Shown here piece after piece: positions 18,495 through 27,224 of a stretch of 64,000 bases of DNA. This stretch comes from Candidatus Schekmanbacteria bacterium RIFCSPLOWO2_02_FULL_38_14. Lineage in GTDB: Bacteria; Schekmanbacteria; GWA2-38-11. The notes below the pieces were generated by a model. It did not search any database. It was not told where the DNA came from and was given only the letters and a program-made list of their open reading frames with translations. The translations under genes and the position numbers were made by a program. The DNA is taken from contig MGDH01000042.1 in the NCBI GenBank assembly GCA_001790855.1, forward strand, positions 94,604-158,603, written 5' to 3'. Numbering within the stretch: position 1 is the stretch's first letter; the number at the start of each line of letters is the position of its first letter.

Positions 18495-20585
18495 TCATGT
18501 TTTAACAGGAATTATTATTGTAAAAGTTGTTCCTTTCCCGGGTAGACTTTCAAAACTGATTTTCCCGCTGTGATCCTCAATTATCTTTTGAGCAATTGAT
18601 AGCCCGAGCCCTGTTCCTTTCTCCTTTGTGGAATAAAACATATCAAATATATTCTCACCATCTTTTATGCCAATCCCTGTGTCTCTTATCTTCACTATAA
18701 CACCCTCATTATCCAGCAAGGTGCTAACCTCCAGACTCCCGCCTCTTGGCATTGCTTCAAGAGAGTTTGTTATTATGTTAAGAAAAATCTGTTTTACTCG
18801 TCCTGAGTCCATAGGAATTGAAGGCAGTTCAGTATAATTTTCATTTATTATAACGCCTTTATCTTTTGCTTCAATTTCAATAAGCTTTAAAGTTTCTTTA
18901 AGCACACGATTAATGTCATTCTCAATAAAATTCTTTTTTGAGACTTTTGAAAGGTCAAGAAAATCTTCTGTCAATTTATTAAGCCTGCTTATTTCTTTTC
19001 TGACAATATCTATCAGAATTACGGCCTCATCTTTTATATCTGCATTTATTTTTGAAATCCTTCTCTCAAGCAGGGTTAACTGTAAATTTATTGAGTTGAG
19101 CGGGTTTTTGACCTCATGAGCAAGGGCCGATGCAAAGATGCCGATTAAAGCGAGTTGTTCTGACCTCTCAAGGCGTGTCCTCGTCCTGTGCTGTTCCGTT
19201 GTATCCTTCACATATTCTACTATCTGGACAATTTCACCATTTTCATTTCTGAGAGGGAAGGCCGTTACATCTGCATAGAATTTGCTTCCGTCGTCTCTCT
19301 CCATAATCTCCTCTGAAAACGAAGGGGCTCCCGTTCTTTGTGCAATCTCGACAGGGCATGAAGGGCACTTGCTTTTTCCTTTTTTTAATTCTCTGAAGCA
19401 AACCCCTCCAATAATCTCTTCAGGTGTTTTACTAAACATTTTCGCAAATGCTCTATTGGTATTCATTATAACTAAATTTTTATCAATCAGAGTAATACCG
19501 TCTGTTATTCCGTCAAAGATAGCCTGGAGTTCTGTCTTGACTCTGAGAATTTCCCTTGAAGATCTCTCCTTCTCTTCAAGGATAACTCTCCTTGTATTAA
19601 TCCTTACAAGCAAAAATGCTCCTGAACTTGAAGAGATTATAATCAAAAAAACCAATATCAATGTATTTACAAGATTAATTTTTAACAATTCCTCAACCTC
19701 TGAAACAGGCGCAACAACGCCTACGGACCATAAATCATCCCCAATCTGTACAGGCGCATAGGCAATAAAATTTGCATGACTTCCCCTAACTGAATACCTC
19801 CCGGTTCCCAATTTCCCCTGAACCATCTCTTTTTCTGTAGAAAATGAGCTATGGCAGGAAAAACATTTTTTCTCAGAAGTAAAAATATTTTTATTTACCA
19901 TTTCCGGATGTTTTATATGGCTGAGTAAAATCCCGTTTTTATCAATAAGCCACGCAAATCCATTTTTTCCTGATTTGACTGGGAGTATGTAACGTTTTAT
20001 AATTTTTTCTATTTCAACTTCAAGCAACACAGCACCTAAAAATCTTGACTCGCTGTATGATGATGAATCTTTAGAGGATTCGTCCTTATTACTTTTTAAT
20101 ACCAGAGGAAATATCATAACAATTGCAGGTCCCTTCCTGTTAAAATAATCCATTATAATAAGCGAATGCCCTGTTATTCTGGATTTTATAAAATAATTAA
20201 TTTTGCTGTAATCCCTCTCAGGCTCTCCATATCCGATTTTTGATGAAAAGTACCTGGTTTTCCCCTCTCTGTCCACAACACCCAAAAATCTTACATACTC
20301 TTTTTCCTGACTATACAACACTTGTATTCTTCCCATAGTCTCTTTTTTCATATCTTTGACAACCTGGTAATTTGAAAAGAGTTCAAGTTTATCAATTAAC
20401 TCTGAAAAATAATCTTGAATGTCGCTTGCAACTTCCTTTGCCAGCAATAACTGCTGGTAATTGAACTGGTCTGCAAGGGTATTTTTGCTTGAATAATAAA
20501 TCCTGTAGGCAAAGAAAATAATAATAGATAAAAAGAGTATCAAAATGATAATTAATGAAACTATCTGTTTCTGTGCTTTTTTCAT
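18495..20585 (-). CDS. Membrane sensor histidine kinase with c-type heme motif
   Basis: The 696-residue kinase has a first transmembrane helix (about 9-27), a large periplasmic Cache-like domain (28-305), a second helix (305-327), a PAS domain (350-465), a HisKA domain with H490 (LAHEVKNPLNS) and a HATPase domain (NSLEAM, DTGIGI, GTGLGLSIAQKI). The periplasmic domain contains CFSCH at 241-245, the CXXCH signature for covalent heme c, suggesting a redox or gas sensor. The PAS domain has a CPSC pair (407-410) that may bind metal or form a disulfide. Its partner response regulator follows directly. Heme attachment is inferred from the motif only. Confidence 0.9.
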   Translation of the reverse strand: MKKAQKQIVSLIIILILFLSIIIFFAYRIYYSSKNTLADQFNYQQLLLAKEVASDIQDYFSELIDKLELFSNYQVVKDMKKETMGRIQVLYSQEKEYVRFLGVVDREGKTRYFSSKIGYGEPERDYSKINYFIKSRITGHSLIIMDYFNRKGPAIVMIFPLVLKSNKDESSKDSSSYSESRFLGAVLLEVEIEKIIKRYILPVKSGKNGFAWLIDKNGILLSHIKHPEMVNKNIFTSEKKCFSCHSSFSTEKEMVQGKLGTGRYSVRGSHANFIAYAPVQIGDDLWSVGVVAPVSEVEELLKINLVNTLILVFLIIISSSSGAFLLVRINTRRVILEEKERSSREILRVKTELQAIFDGITDGITLIDKNLVIMNTNRAFAKMFSKTPEEIIGGVCFRELKKGKSKCPSCPVEIAQRTGAPSFSEEIMERDDGSKFYADVTAFPLRNENGEIVQIVEYVKDTTEQHRTRTRLERSEQLALIGIFASALAHEVKNPLNSINLQLTLLERRISKINADIKDEAVILIDIVRKEISRLNKLTEDFLDLSKVSKKNFIENDINRVLKETLKLIEIEAKDKGVIINENYTELPSIPMDSGRVKQIFLNIITNSLEAMPRGGSLEVSTLLDNEGVIVKIRDTGIGIKDGENIFDMFYSTKEKGTGLGLSIAQKIIEDHSGKISFESLPGKGTTFTIIIPVKT

Positions 20586-20724
20586 AAAATAAAAATATTT
20601 AGTTATTTTTTAGTTGATTTTAAAAAACAATATAATATGATTAATAAAATTTATTATATCTTCATGCTAATAGCAAATCAATGCTAATAGCAAATTCGAT
20701 ATATTAACCAGAAGGAGGTGATTT

Positions 20725-21087
20725 ATGATGGGTTCAAAGAGTTTATTAAAAGTAATGGTCGTCCTCATAGCTTCTTCTCTACTTTTCACTGGGTGCGCTT
20801 GGCGTGCTGAGTGTTTAAAGGCAAGAGATGAAGCTGTAAAAGCATCTCAGGATTCACAGGCTGCGCTTCAGGAAGCAAAAAGTACCGCAGCAAAAGTAGA
20901 GGGAGCAACTGGAAAAGCTGAAGCTGCTGCAAGCAAAACAGACGCTGCTGCTGCCAAATGCGATGGAGTAGACGCTGCTGCAAGCAAAGCAGACGCTGCT
21001 GCTGCCAGAGCTGAAGAAGCTTCTAATAAGGCAACAGCCGCTGCAGAAAAAGCTGAGGCTATCTTCAACAAGATAATTAAAAAATAA
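20725..21087 (+). CDS. Alanine-rich lipoprotein (Lpp/OprI-like)
   Basis: The 120-residue product has a lipoprotein signal ending in LFTGC. After it comes an Ala/Lys/Glu-rich helical segment (about 30-116) with heptad-like alanines, resembling the alanine-zipper of Lpp/OprI lipoproteins that tie the outer membrane to peptidoglycan. It ends KIIKK, with a C-terminal lysine as in Lpp; covalent linkage is inference. A 36-bp near-perfect DNA repeat recurs at a 51-bp offset (20923-20958 and 20974-21009), showing internal expansion. The SD AAGGAGGTGAT is perfect and a strong terminator follows, so high expression is likely. A second ATG directly follows the first. Two L,D-transpeptidase genes, the enzyme class that attaches Lpp, are next door. 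Confidence 0.85.
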   Translation: MMGSKSLLKVMVVLIASSLLFTGCAWRAECLKARDEAVKASQDSQAALQEAKSTAAKVEGATGKAEAAASKTDAAAAKCDGVDAAASKADAAAARAEEASNKATAAAEKAEAIFNKIIKK

Positions 21088-21101
21088 TTACCTGAATTTA
21101 A

Positions 21102-21147
21102 AAGCGCAAAGCCTTTACAATGTTCTGGCTTTGCGCTTATTTTTTTT
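21102..21147 (+). terminator. Rho-independent terminator after the alanine-rich lipoprotein
   Basis: A perfect 12-bp stem (AAGCGCAAAGCC at 21102-21113, GGCTTTGCGCTT at 21127-21138) is followed by ATTTTTTTT. It overlaps the stop codon of the convergent transpeptidase gene. Confidence 0.95.
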
Positions 21148-22084
21148 CACTTGTTGTGGCAGGAACAACAGATATGCAAACAGGCAAACCGCTTTTTTCT
21201 TCCAAAGCTGATTTAATTTTTTCAATATCAACCTTATCAATGTAACCTAATTTCCCTAATAAGCTGATTGTTTCTTTCACAGGATTCTTCACCACACCAT
21301 AAATATCATTATATACTTCAATATAGAGTTTATTATTTTTAATTCCAATTTTTACGGGCTGGTATAATATTTCAACTGTTGTTCCGACATTAGCTATTCT
21401 GTAAAAAAACTCCATATCCTCAGGATACAATCTTATACAACCATGCGTAGTAAGCCTTCCAATTGACCAGGGGGAGTTTGTTCCGTGAATTCCGTACCCC
21501 CTTGAAAGTGAAAGAAAGTATTTTCCTAGAGGATTATCAGGTCCCGGAGGAACAACTGTTTTAGGTTCCTCCATTGTACTTCTGATTGATTTCGGAACAT
21601 ACCATGTCGGGTTTTCTTTTTTTCCTGTTACTTTAAATTTTCCTTTGGGAGTCTGCCAGTCCTCCATTCCCAAACCAATTGGAAATGTATATAAAGAATT
21701 TGTCTTTGGAATGAAATAATAAAGCCTCATTTCAGGTATGTTTATCACTATCCCCTTGAAACTGCACTCAGGCAAAATCCATTCACTTGGAATTACCAAG
21801 ATTTCATCTTCTGGCGGTATCCAAGGGTCTACTCCGCTGTTACAAATCTTAAGCTCAGCAAACCCCAGACTAAAACTTCTGGCAATATCAAGCAACGTGT
21901 CTGTCTTCCTAATTTTATATACCTTAATTTCTCCAATCATAGGCGTTGGAAACTTTGTTAAATTATTTTTAATCTTCTGGTTATAATAATATAACCCTTT
22001 TGAATCTGCTGAAAATCCTGGTTCAGCAAAAAGTAGGATTAAAAATACCAAAAAAACAGATATTTTTTTAAAGCACTCAGTCAT
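21137..22084 (-). CDS. LysM/YkuD L,D-transpeptidase
   Basis: This 315-residue periplasmic enzyme should form 3-3 peptidoglycan cross-links or attach lipoproteins to peptidoglycan. A signal peptide (about 1-25, ending GFSA) is followed by a LysM-like segment (YKIRKTDTLLDIARSF...ICNSGVD...EILVIPSEW) and the YkuD domain with catalytic HGTN...THGCIRL (His and Cys present). This ErfK/YbiS arrangement is the one that anchors Braun-type lipoproteins. It is convergent with the alanine-rich lipoprotein and divergent from another YkuD-type gene. Confidence 0.92.
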   Translation of the reverse strand: MTECFKKISVFLVFLILLFAEPGFSADSKGLYYYNQKIKNNLTKFPTPMIGEIKVYKIRKTDTLLDIARSFSLGFAELKICNSGVDPWIPPEDEILVIPSEWILPECSFKGIVINIPEMRLYYFIPKTNSLYTFPIGLGMEDWQTPKGKFKVTGKKENPTWYVPKSIRSTMEEPKTVVPPGPDNPLGKYFLSLSRGYGIHGTNSPWSIGRLTTHGCIRLYPEDMEFFYRIANVGTTVEILYQPVKIGIKNNKLYIEVYNDIYGVVKNPVKETISLLGKLGYIDKVDIEKIKSALEEKSGLPVCISVVPATTSEKK

Positions 22085-22121
22085 TTTCTCTTGTCCTCTC
22101 TAAATATTTTTTATATTATGC

Positions 22122-22889
22122 ATGAATATTCTTCAAAATAAATTTCAAGAAAGATTTATGAAAACTGTTTACATCATGAAATATTTTAAAACGACTTTTT
22201 CTGTTTTGTTTATCATGTCTCTTTTTTCATTTTCTTCAAACCACCTTAAGATTGCCCAGGCAGATGAAGCATTAAAATTTCAGAATAACATAAAAGATAA
22301 GGAAAGACAAAGAATAGAATCTGATATCTCCGTTAAAAGCAATATTTCATCTGCCTTAATAGTAAAACAATTTTTGAGAAAAATCTCAATAGAAGAAAGC
22401 AAAGAAGACATAAAAATCGTAGTTTATAAATCAAATAAATTAATTGAGGTTTATAAAAACGGCAATTTGAATTTCTCTCAAAATATTCTTTTAAGTCCTT
22501 TCTGGCGCGAGAAAAAAGAGATGCGTGGCGATAAAAAAACCCCTGAGGGAAAATACTATGTCTGCTGTAAAAAAAATAAAAGCAAATACAACTATTTTAT
22601 TGGAATCAGTTATCCCAATGACCTTGATGCGCTTTATGCGCTGAAGAAAGACCTTATTTCTGTCAAAGAATTTATTTCAATTGATAAGGCAATAAAAGAG
22701 AGAAAGAAACCTCCTTGGAATACAAAACTTGGAGGCTACATAGGAATTCACGGGACAGGGAAAGATAAAGAATTTGAATCAAAGTGGAAAATAAACTGGA
22801 CAGACGGCTGCATTGCCATCAGTGATGATGCCATGGAAAAGGTTTACAATATTGTGGAAATCGGAACCCCTGTAATGATTCTGCCATAA
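22122..22889 (+). CDS. Second YkuD-family L,D-transpeptidase
   Basis: The 255-residue protein has an N-terminal hydrophobic segment (about 20-40) ending near AQADEA, a likely signal peptide, and a YkuD domain with IGIHGTG and the catalytic DGCIAIS. It lacks a LysM domain, and its active-site context differs from the neighbour (DGCIA rather than HGCIR), resembling YafK/ErfK-type proteins. In-frame ATGs at codons 13 and 19 could be the true start. The divergent neighbour is another L,D-transpeptidase, so they may share a promoter region of only 37 bases. Confidence 0.85.
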   Translation: MNILQNKFQERFMKTVYIMKYFKTTFSVLFIMSLFSFSSNHLKIAQADEALKFQNNIKDKERQRIESDISVKSNISSALIVKQFLRKISIEESKEDIKIVVYKSNKLIEVYKNGNLNFSQNILLSPFWREKKEMRGDKKTPEGKYYVCCKKNKSKYNYFIGISYPNDLDALYALKKDLISVKEFISIDKAIKERKKPPWNTKLGGYIGIHGTGKDKEFESKWKINWTDGCIAISDDAMEKVYNIVEIGTPVMILP

Positions 22890-22973
22890 AGTCTGGACAC
22901 GTGTAAGATGCCATTACACTGGTTTAAGAAAAAATATTTTCTCTCTCTTTATTCTGAATTTTAACCTCTGGCT

Positions 22974-23633
22974 TTACACAGTGTACATAGCATCCGCCTC
23001 ATTAGTTATTTTCAGAAGTCTTGATTCAAGCTCTTTTCTTTTTTCTTCCAAGACATCATCTGAAGAATCCTGCTCAACAAACATAGGCTCTCCGTATTTC
23101 ATACATATTCTTGAAAATGGCTTTGGGACAATGAACCTGTCCCAGCTGTTGAAACTCCATTTTTTTTCTGCTCCAACCGTAACAGGCAGTATTGGCATAC
23201 CAGTACTCTTTGCAATCTGGATTATACCCAGTTTAACATTATATATTGGTCCTCTTGGCCCATCAGTAGCAATTCCTACTATATGCCCCTTCTCTAAAAC
23301 CTCTATTATTTCGCGGGTTGAACTTATTCTTCCCCTTGAACTGGAGCCTCTTACAGGAACTATACCAAAGCTCTCAACAACCCTTGCAATCATCTCCCCA
23401 TCCTTGCTGTAACTTATCAAAACTCTCCCGTTGCTCTTTTTAAAGTGGTAAATGAGATATAAAAATCTCTGATGCCAGAATGCATACAAAATTGAAGGAT
23501 AATCTTTTTTAAGTCTCTCTTCAGACTCTCTGCCTATGATTTCTACTCTGTAACTTTTTGCTAAAAGATTAAATATTCTGGTTCCAATCTTCTTAATCAA
23601 AAATAAAATAATTCTCTGACGAAACCTTTTCAA
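22974..23633 (-). CDS. DUF374 lysophospholipid acyltransferase-like protein
   Basis: The 219-residue protein belongs to the DUF374/LpxL-related acyltransferases that often accompany lipid A genes. Visible motifs are AFWHQRF (a variant of the acyltransferase H-x4-D region), SKDGE, VRGSSSRGR and ATDGPRGP. It overlaps the lpxB stop by 4 bases (ATGA), so it is translationally coupled to lpxB. A role in lipid A secondary acylation or Kdo-lipid modification is inferred from context. Confidence 0.88.
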   Translation of the reverse strand: MKRFRQRIILFLIKKIGTRIFNLLAKSYRVEIIGRESEERLKKDYPSILYAFWHQRFLYLIYHFKKSNGRVLISYSKDGEMIARVVESFGIVPVRGSSSRGRISSTREIIEVLEKGHIVGIATDGPRGPIYNVKLGIIQIAKSTGMPILPVTVGAEKKWSFNSWDRFIVPKPFSRICMKYGEPMFVEQDSSDDVLEEKRKELESRLLKITNEADAMYTV

Positions 23634-24778
23634 TTTAAAAACTCCGCAATCTCCTTTGCAGCTATCATGCTTGCACCGCTTCCTCCAAGACTGGAGGCAA
23701 TTTCAGAAAGCTTTCGCTCTATAGATTTTCTCTTCTTTTCTGACTTTAAAACTGAAATAACATAAGCAGAAAGATTCTCACCGTTTACTTCTTCCTGTTC
23801 AAGTTCAGGAACAATCTCTTTTCCTGCCATTATATTTACCAAACCCCATTGTTTAATCTTGAGCATTCTCCTTCCAATAATCTCTGTTATTTTGGATAAT
23901 CTGTATACAATTAACATCGGAGAACCAAGAATTGCTGCTTCAAGGGTTGCAGTGCCGGAACAGATGATGGAAATATCAGAAACTCTCATAACTTCGTGGG
24001 AATTCCCATCCACAACTTTCACCTCAACACCCTTGCCGCTTATAATTTTTTTTACATAAGATTCATCAACCTCTTTTGCTCTTGGAAGAATAAACTGAGC
24101 ATCAGATATCTTTTCTCTAATCAGCAAAGCACCATCCATCATTGATGGAAGGAGAAACCTTACCTCCTTGTTTCTGCTTCCTGGCAGTATTCCGATTATT
24201 GGAGAAGAAGGATTTAATCCTAACTGCGAACATATGAGCTCTTTATCGCTATCCGCATTGATTACATCAAACAACGGATGGCCAATAAATCTTACATCAA
24301 CACCCGCATTTCTGTATATATCAACCTCAAATGGAAGGATGACCAGCATTTTATTAACTCTTTTTTTTATCTTTTTTATTCTCCCGCTTCCCCATGCCCA
24401 TATCTGTGGACTTATGTAATAGATTACAGGAATGTTCCTGCCCCTTATTTCTGCAGCAATGTGCAGATTAAATCCCGGAAAGTCCAAAAGGACTGCAGCA
24501 TTGATTGTATTCGTATCAAGCAGTTTCAATATGTCTCTTTTAATCTTTCTTATAAGTGATACCTTGGAGACAGCTTCCCATAACCCTATGACCGACATAT
24601 CTTTTACATCATATAATATCTTAACCCCCTCTTCCCGCATCTTCTCTCCGCCTGTACCAACAATATTTATTGATGAATCGATTTTCTTTAACTCATGAAC
24701 CAATTTTGCCCCATAAAGGTCTGCCGATTTGTCACCAACTATTATTAGCAAAGTTTTGTTTTTTGATGATGGATTCAT
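23630..24778 (-). CDS. lpxB: Lipid-A-disaccharide synthase
   Basis: This membrane-associated glycosyltransferase (GT19) condenses UDP-2,3-diacylglucosamine with lipid X to give the lipid A disaccharide. At 382 residues it is standard. Family features include VGDKSADLYGAKLV near the N-terminus, YYISPQIWAWG and the GILPGSRNKEV motif, followed by ICSGTATLEAAILG. It lies 180 bases after the Gfo/Idh gene in an envelope-biogenesis cluster and overlaps the next acyltransferase gene. Confidence 0.96.
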   Translation of the reverse strand: MNPSSKNKTLLIIVGDKSADLYGAKLVHELKKIDSSINIVGTGGEKMREEGVKILYDVKDMSVIGLWEAVSKVSLIRKIKRDILKLLDTNTINAAVLLDFPGFNLHIAAEIRGRNIPVIYYISPQIWAWGSGRIKKIKKRVNKMLVILPFEVDIYRNAGVDVRFIGHPLFDVINADSDKELICSQLGLNPSSPIIGILPGSRNKEVRFLLPSMMDGALLIREKISDAQFILPRAKEVDESYVKKIISGKGVEVKVVDGNSHEVMRVSDISIICSGTATLEAAILGSPMLIVYRLSKITEIIGRRMLKIKQWGLVNIMAGKEIVPELEQEEVNGENLSAYVISVLKSEKKRKSIERKLSEIASSLGGSGASMIAAKEIAEFLN

Positions 24779-24958
24779 TCTGTTAAATTAAAAAAATAAA
24801 ATGCAATAATGATAAATCACAATCAAAAGATGTATTAAGAAAAGATATTTTTACCTTAGGTTTAAATTTATGATTTTTAATTTTATGGCATGCTTTATAT
24901 TCAAGCCCTGTTTCAAATGTCAGCACATATATCTATTCATTTTTCTGAAAGGGGTATA

Positions 24959-25927
24959 TTATACCTTTTTATTTCCCTTCAGCGAGTTGATTATTTTTAA
25001 AGCAATATCAAGAGATCTCGTTTCATCTTTCTCTTTTAAATTTCTCTTGTCTTCATTTTCGATGCAGTCAAGGAAATGTTTTATCTGAAGTTTAAGCGGA
25101 TTATCCTTATAAACAAATAATCTTTCTATAAATGATTCCTGCTTGTACCGTATCTCCTCCCTGCTTACAAAGTAACCTGAATCAGCACGCCTGTGGATAT
25201 GAATATCCTGATCAGTATAATCAAGAAAAATATATGCATCACGCTGTGTAATTGCCAGTGTCCTTAGCTTGTGCTCCGAAGCCCTGCTTGCTGTAATTGT
25301 AGCTATGCATCCGTTCTCAAAAAGCATCTGAACTGTTGCAATATCTTCCTTTTCTGAATAGACAGACCTTCCAAGAGCGCTATAATTCAAAATATCTGAA
25401 TCAACAAGATTTAAAATTATATCTATATCATGTATCATCAAGTCCATTATAACGCTGTCATCTTTAACTCTTGATATAAAAGGACCTATTCTGCGGCTCT
25501 CAATCAGAAGAGGATCTTTGATTATCTTCTTTAATTCCTGCACAGCACCATTGAATCTCTCAACATGTCCAACACGGATAACAAGGTTCTTCCTTTTGGC
25601 AATATCAAAGAGTTCTTCAGCCTCCCCAAGGGTTGTAGTAAACGGTTTTTCAACGAGCACGTGAACCCCTGCTTCAAGGCAATCCTTAGCTGCTTTGTAG
25701 TGTAAGGCTGTTGGAACAGCTATGCTTACAGCCTCAACTTCATTCAATAACTCCTTATAATCAATATAGGCTCTGATTCCGTATCTCTCGGCAAGTGCTT
25801 CAACTTTTTCTTTATCAACATCAGCTATTCCTATTAACTCAGCATTAATTAACTGCTCTGCGTATACATTTACATGATAATGCCCCATATGGCCTGTACC
25901 TATAACTCCTGTTTTTATTTTTTTCAA
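24959..25927 (-). CDS. Gfo/Idh/MocA oxidoreductase in the lipid A cluster
   Basis: This 322-residue NAD(P)-dependent sugar oxidoreductase has the Rossmann motif GVIGTGHMGHYH, the VEKPFTT motif and GHVERFNGAV. It sits between lpxA and lpxB. In some bacteria a protein of this family in that position (GnnA) oxidises UDP-GlcNAc at C3 so that a transaminase (GnnB) can make 3-amino lipid A. No GnnB gene is adjacent here, so the GnnA role is possible but unproven. Confidence 0.85.
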   Translation of the reverse strand: MKKIKTGVIGTGHMGHYHVNVYAEQLINAELIGIADVDKEKVEALAERYGIRAYIDYKELLNEVEAVSIAVPTALHYKAAKDCLEAGVHVLVEKPFTTTLGEAEELFDIAKRKNLVIRVGHVERFNGAVQELKKIIKDPLLIESRRIGPFISRVKDDSVIMDLMIHDIDIILNLVDSDILNYSALGRSVYSEKEDIATVQMLFENGCIATITASRASEHKLRTLAITQRDAYIFLDYTDQDIHIHRRADSGYFVSREEIRYKQESFIERLFVYKDNPLKLQIKHFLDCIENEDKRNLKEKDETRSLDIALKIINSLKGNKKV

Positions 25928-25979
25928 CTTCCTAATCTCCTTTGGAAAACAACCTGAATCTTTATCTGTTGAAGCTGCC

Positions 25980-26750
25980 TTATTTACAAATCCCTCTTTC
26001 AGAATTTTCTATGAATCCTACAAGGTGATCAATCTCATTGCATTTTGGAATTTCGCTCTTAATTCTTTCAAGCGCCTGAGACACATTCAGTCCTGACTGA
26101 AAAAGAAAACAATATGCCTCTTTCAGGCAGTCAATCGCTTCTTCTGGAATATTATTCCTTTTCAGTCCGATTATGTTGAGCCCATAAGGTTTGGTTGTAA
26201 CACCCCTGACAATAACAAAAGGAGGAACATCTTTTGATACTCCTGAAAACCCGCTTATCAATGCAAGCTTTCCGATTTTGCAGAACTGGTGTATTCCAAC
26301 AAACCCTGAAATTATTGCTCTCTCTTCAACCTTTACATGCCCTGACAGACCTACATAGTTTGTAATTACAACATTGTCTCCTATTTCGCAGTCATGGGCA
26401 ACATGGGAATATGCCATAACCATAACATTGCTTCCTATAACAGTTGCCCTTTCTTCCTGAGATGACCTGTGAATAGTTACAAATTCTCTTATCTGAGAAT
26501 TATCACCTATTTTAACAAAAGACTTTTTATCTCTGAATTTCTGGTCCTGAGGTTTCCCTCCAATTTTTGCTCCTGATGACACCTCACATTCTTTTCCAAT
26601 GGTAGTCCACTTTTCTAAAAGCACATTTGATGCAACCTCTGTATTATCACCTATGAAAACTTCTTCTTCAACAACCGTATAGGGACCTATTATCACATCC
26701 CTCCCAATCTCAGCTTTGGGATGAACTACTGCAGTGGGATGAATTTTCAT
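25980..26750 (-). CDS. lpxA: UDP-N-acetylglucosamine acyltransferase
   Basis: This is the first enzyme of lipid A synthesis, moving a 3-hydroxyacyl chain from ACP to UDP-GlcNAc. The 256-residue protein begins with left-handed beta-helix hexapeptides (IHPTAVVHPKAEIGRDVIIGP) and has the active-site region AYSHVAHDCEIGDN with the catalytic His. It overlaps fabZ by 4 bases, giving translational coupling. The trimeric fold and role are well established for the family. Confidence 0.96.
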   Translation of the reverse strand: MKIHPTAVVHPKAEIGRDVIIGPYTVVEEEVFIGDNTEVASNVLLEKWTTIGKECEVSSGAKIGGKPQDQKFRDKKSFVKIGDNSQIREFVTIHRSSQEERATVIGSNVMVMAYSHVAHDCEIGDNVVITNYVGLSGHVKVEERAIISGFVGIHQFCKIGKLALISGFSGVSKDVPPFVIVRGVTTKPYGLNIIGLKRNNIPEEAIDCLKEAYCFLFQSGLNVSQALERIKSEIPKCNEIDHLVGFIENSERGICK

Positions 26751-27205
26751 TTATCTTTCCTCATTAAATCGCTTATTCTGAGATCAGAAACATAAGCCTG
26801 AAGTTTCCCTTCAGTAACAAGAACATCCTCTACAAAAGCCTTCCCGTCAACTCTCCAGATTCTGTCCCTTCTCTTTGTAACAACAATCTCCATTTTTAGC
26901 TGGTCGCCGGGTACAACATTTTTTCTGAATTTGACCTTATCCATGCTCATGAAATAGATGACCTTTTCTGCATCACCGGTTGAAACAAGCAAAAGCAAAC
27001 ATCCCAGTTGTGCCAGTGCTTCAATAATCAAAACTCCGGGCATAACCTTGTGCCCCGGAAAATGTCCAGGGAAAAAAGGTTCATTGGCAGTTACATTTTT
27101 TATTCCGACTATCCTTTTGTTATTTTCTATTTCAACCACTCTGTCAACAAGCAAAAAAGGATATCTGTGAGGAAGAAGTTTTTCTATTTCATTTATATTC
27201 AGCAT
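26747..27205 (-). CDS. fabZ: 3-hydroxyacyl-ACP dehydratase FabZ
   Basis: This hot-dog-fold dehydratase acts in fatty-acid elongation and competes with LpxA/LpxD for 3-hydroxyacyl-ACP. The 152-residue protein shows LLPHRYPFLLVDRV, the catalytic-His block EPFFPGHFPGHKVMPGVLIIEALAQ and the matching Glu. It lies 19 bases after lpxD and overlaps lpxA, the classic lpxD-fabZ-lpxA arrangement. Confidence 0.97.
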   Translation of the reverse strand: MLNINEIEKLLPHRYPFLLVDRVVEIENNKRIVGIKNVTANEPFFPGHFPGHKVMPGVLIIEALAQLGCLLLLVSTGDAEKVIYFMSMDKVKFRKNVVPGDQLKMEIVVTKRRDRIWRVDGKAFVEDVLVTEGKLQAYVSDLRISDLMRKDK

Positions 27206-27224
27206 ATATAAACCTCTAATCTTT

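Noticed and set aside
20786-21071. Leu/Ala-rich minus-strand frames opposite the lipoprotein
   Set aside because: They arise from GCT/GCA repeats in the alanine-rich gene and have no RBS or independent support.
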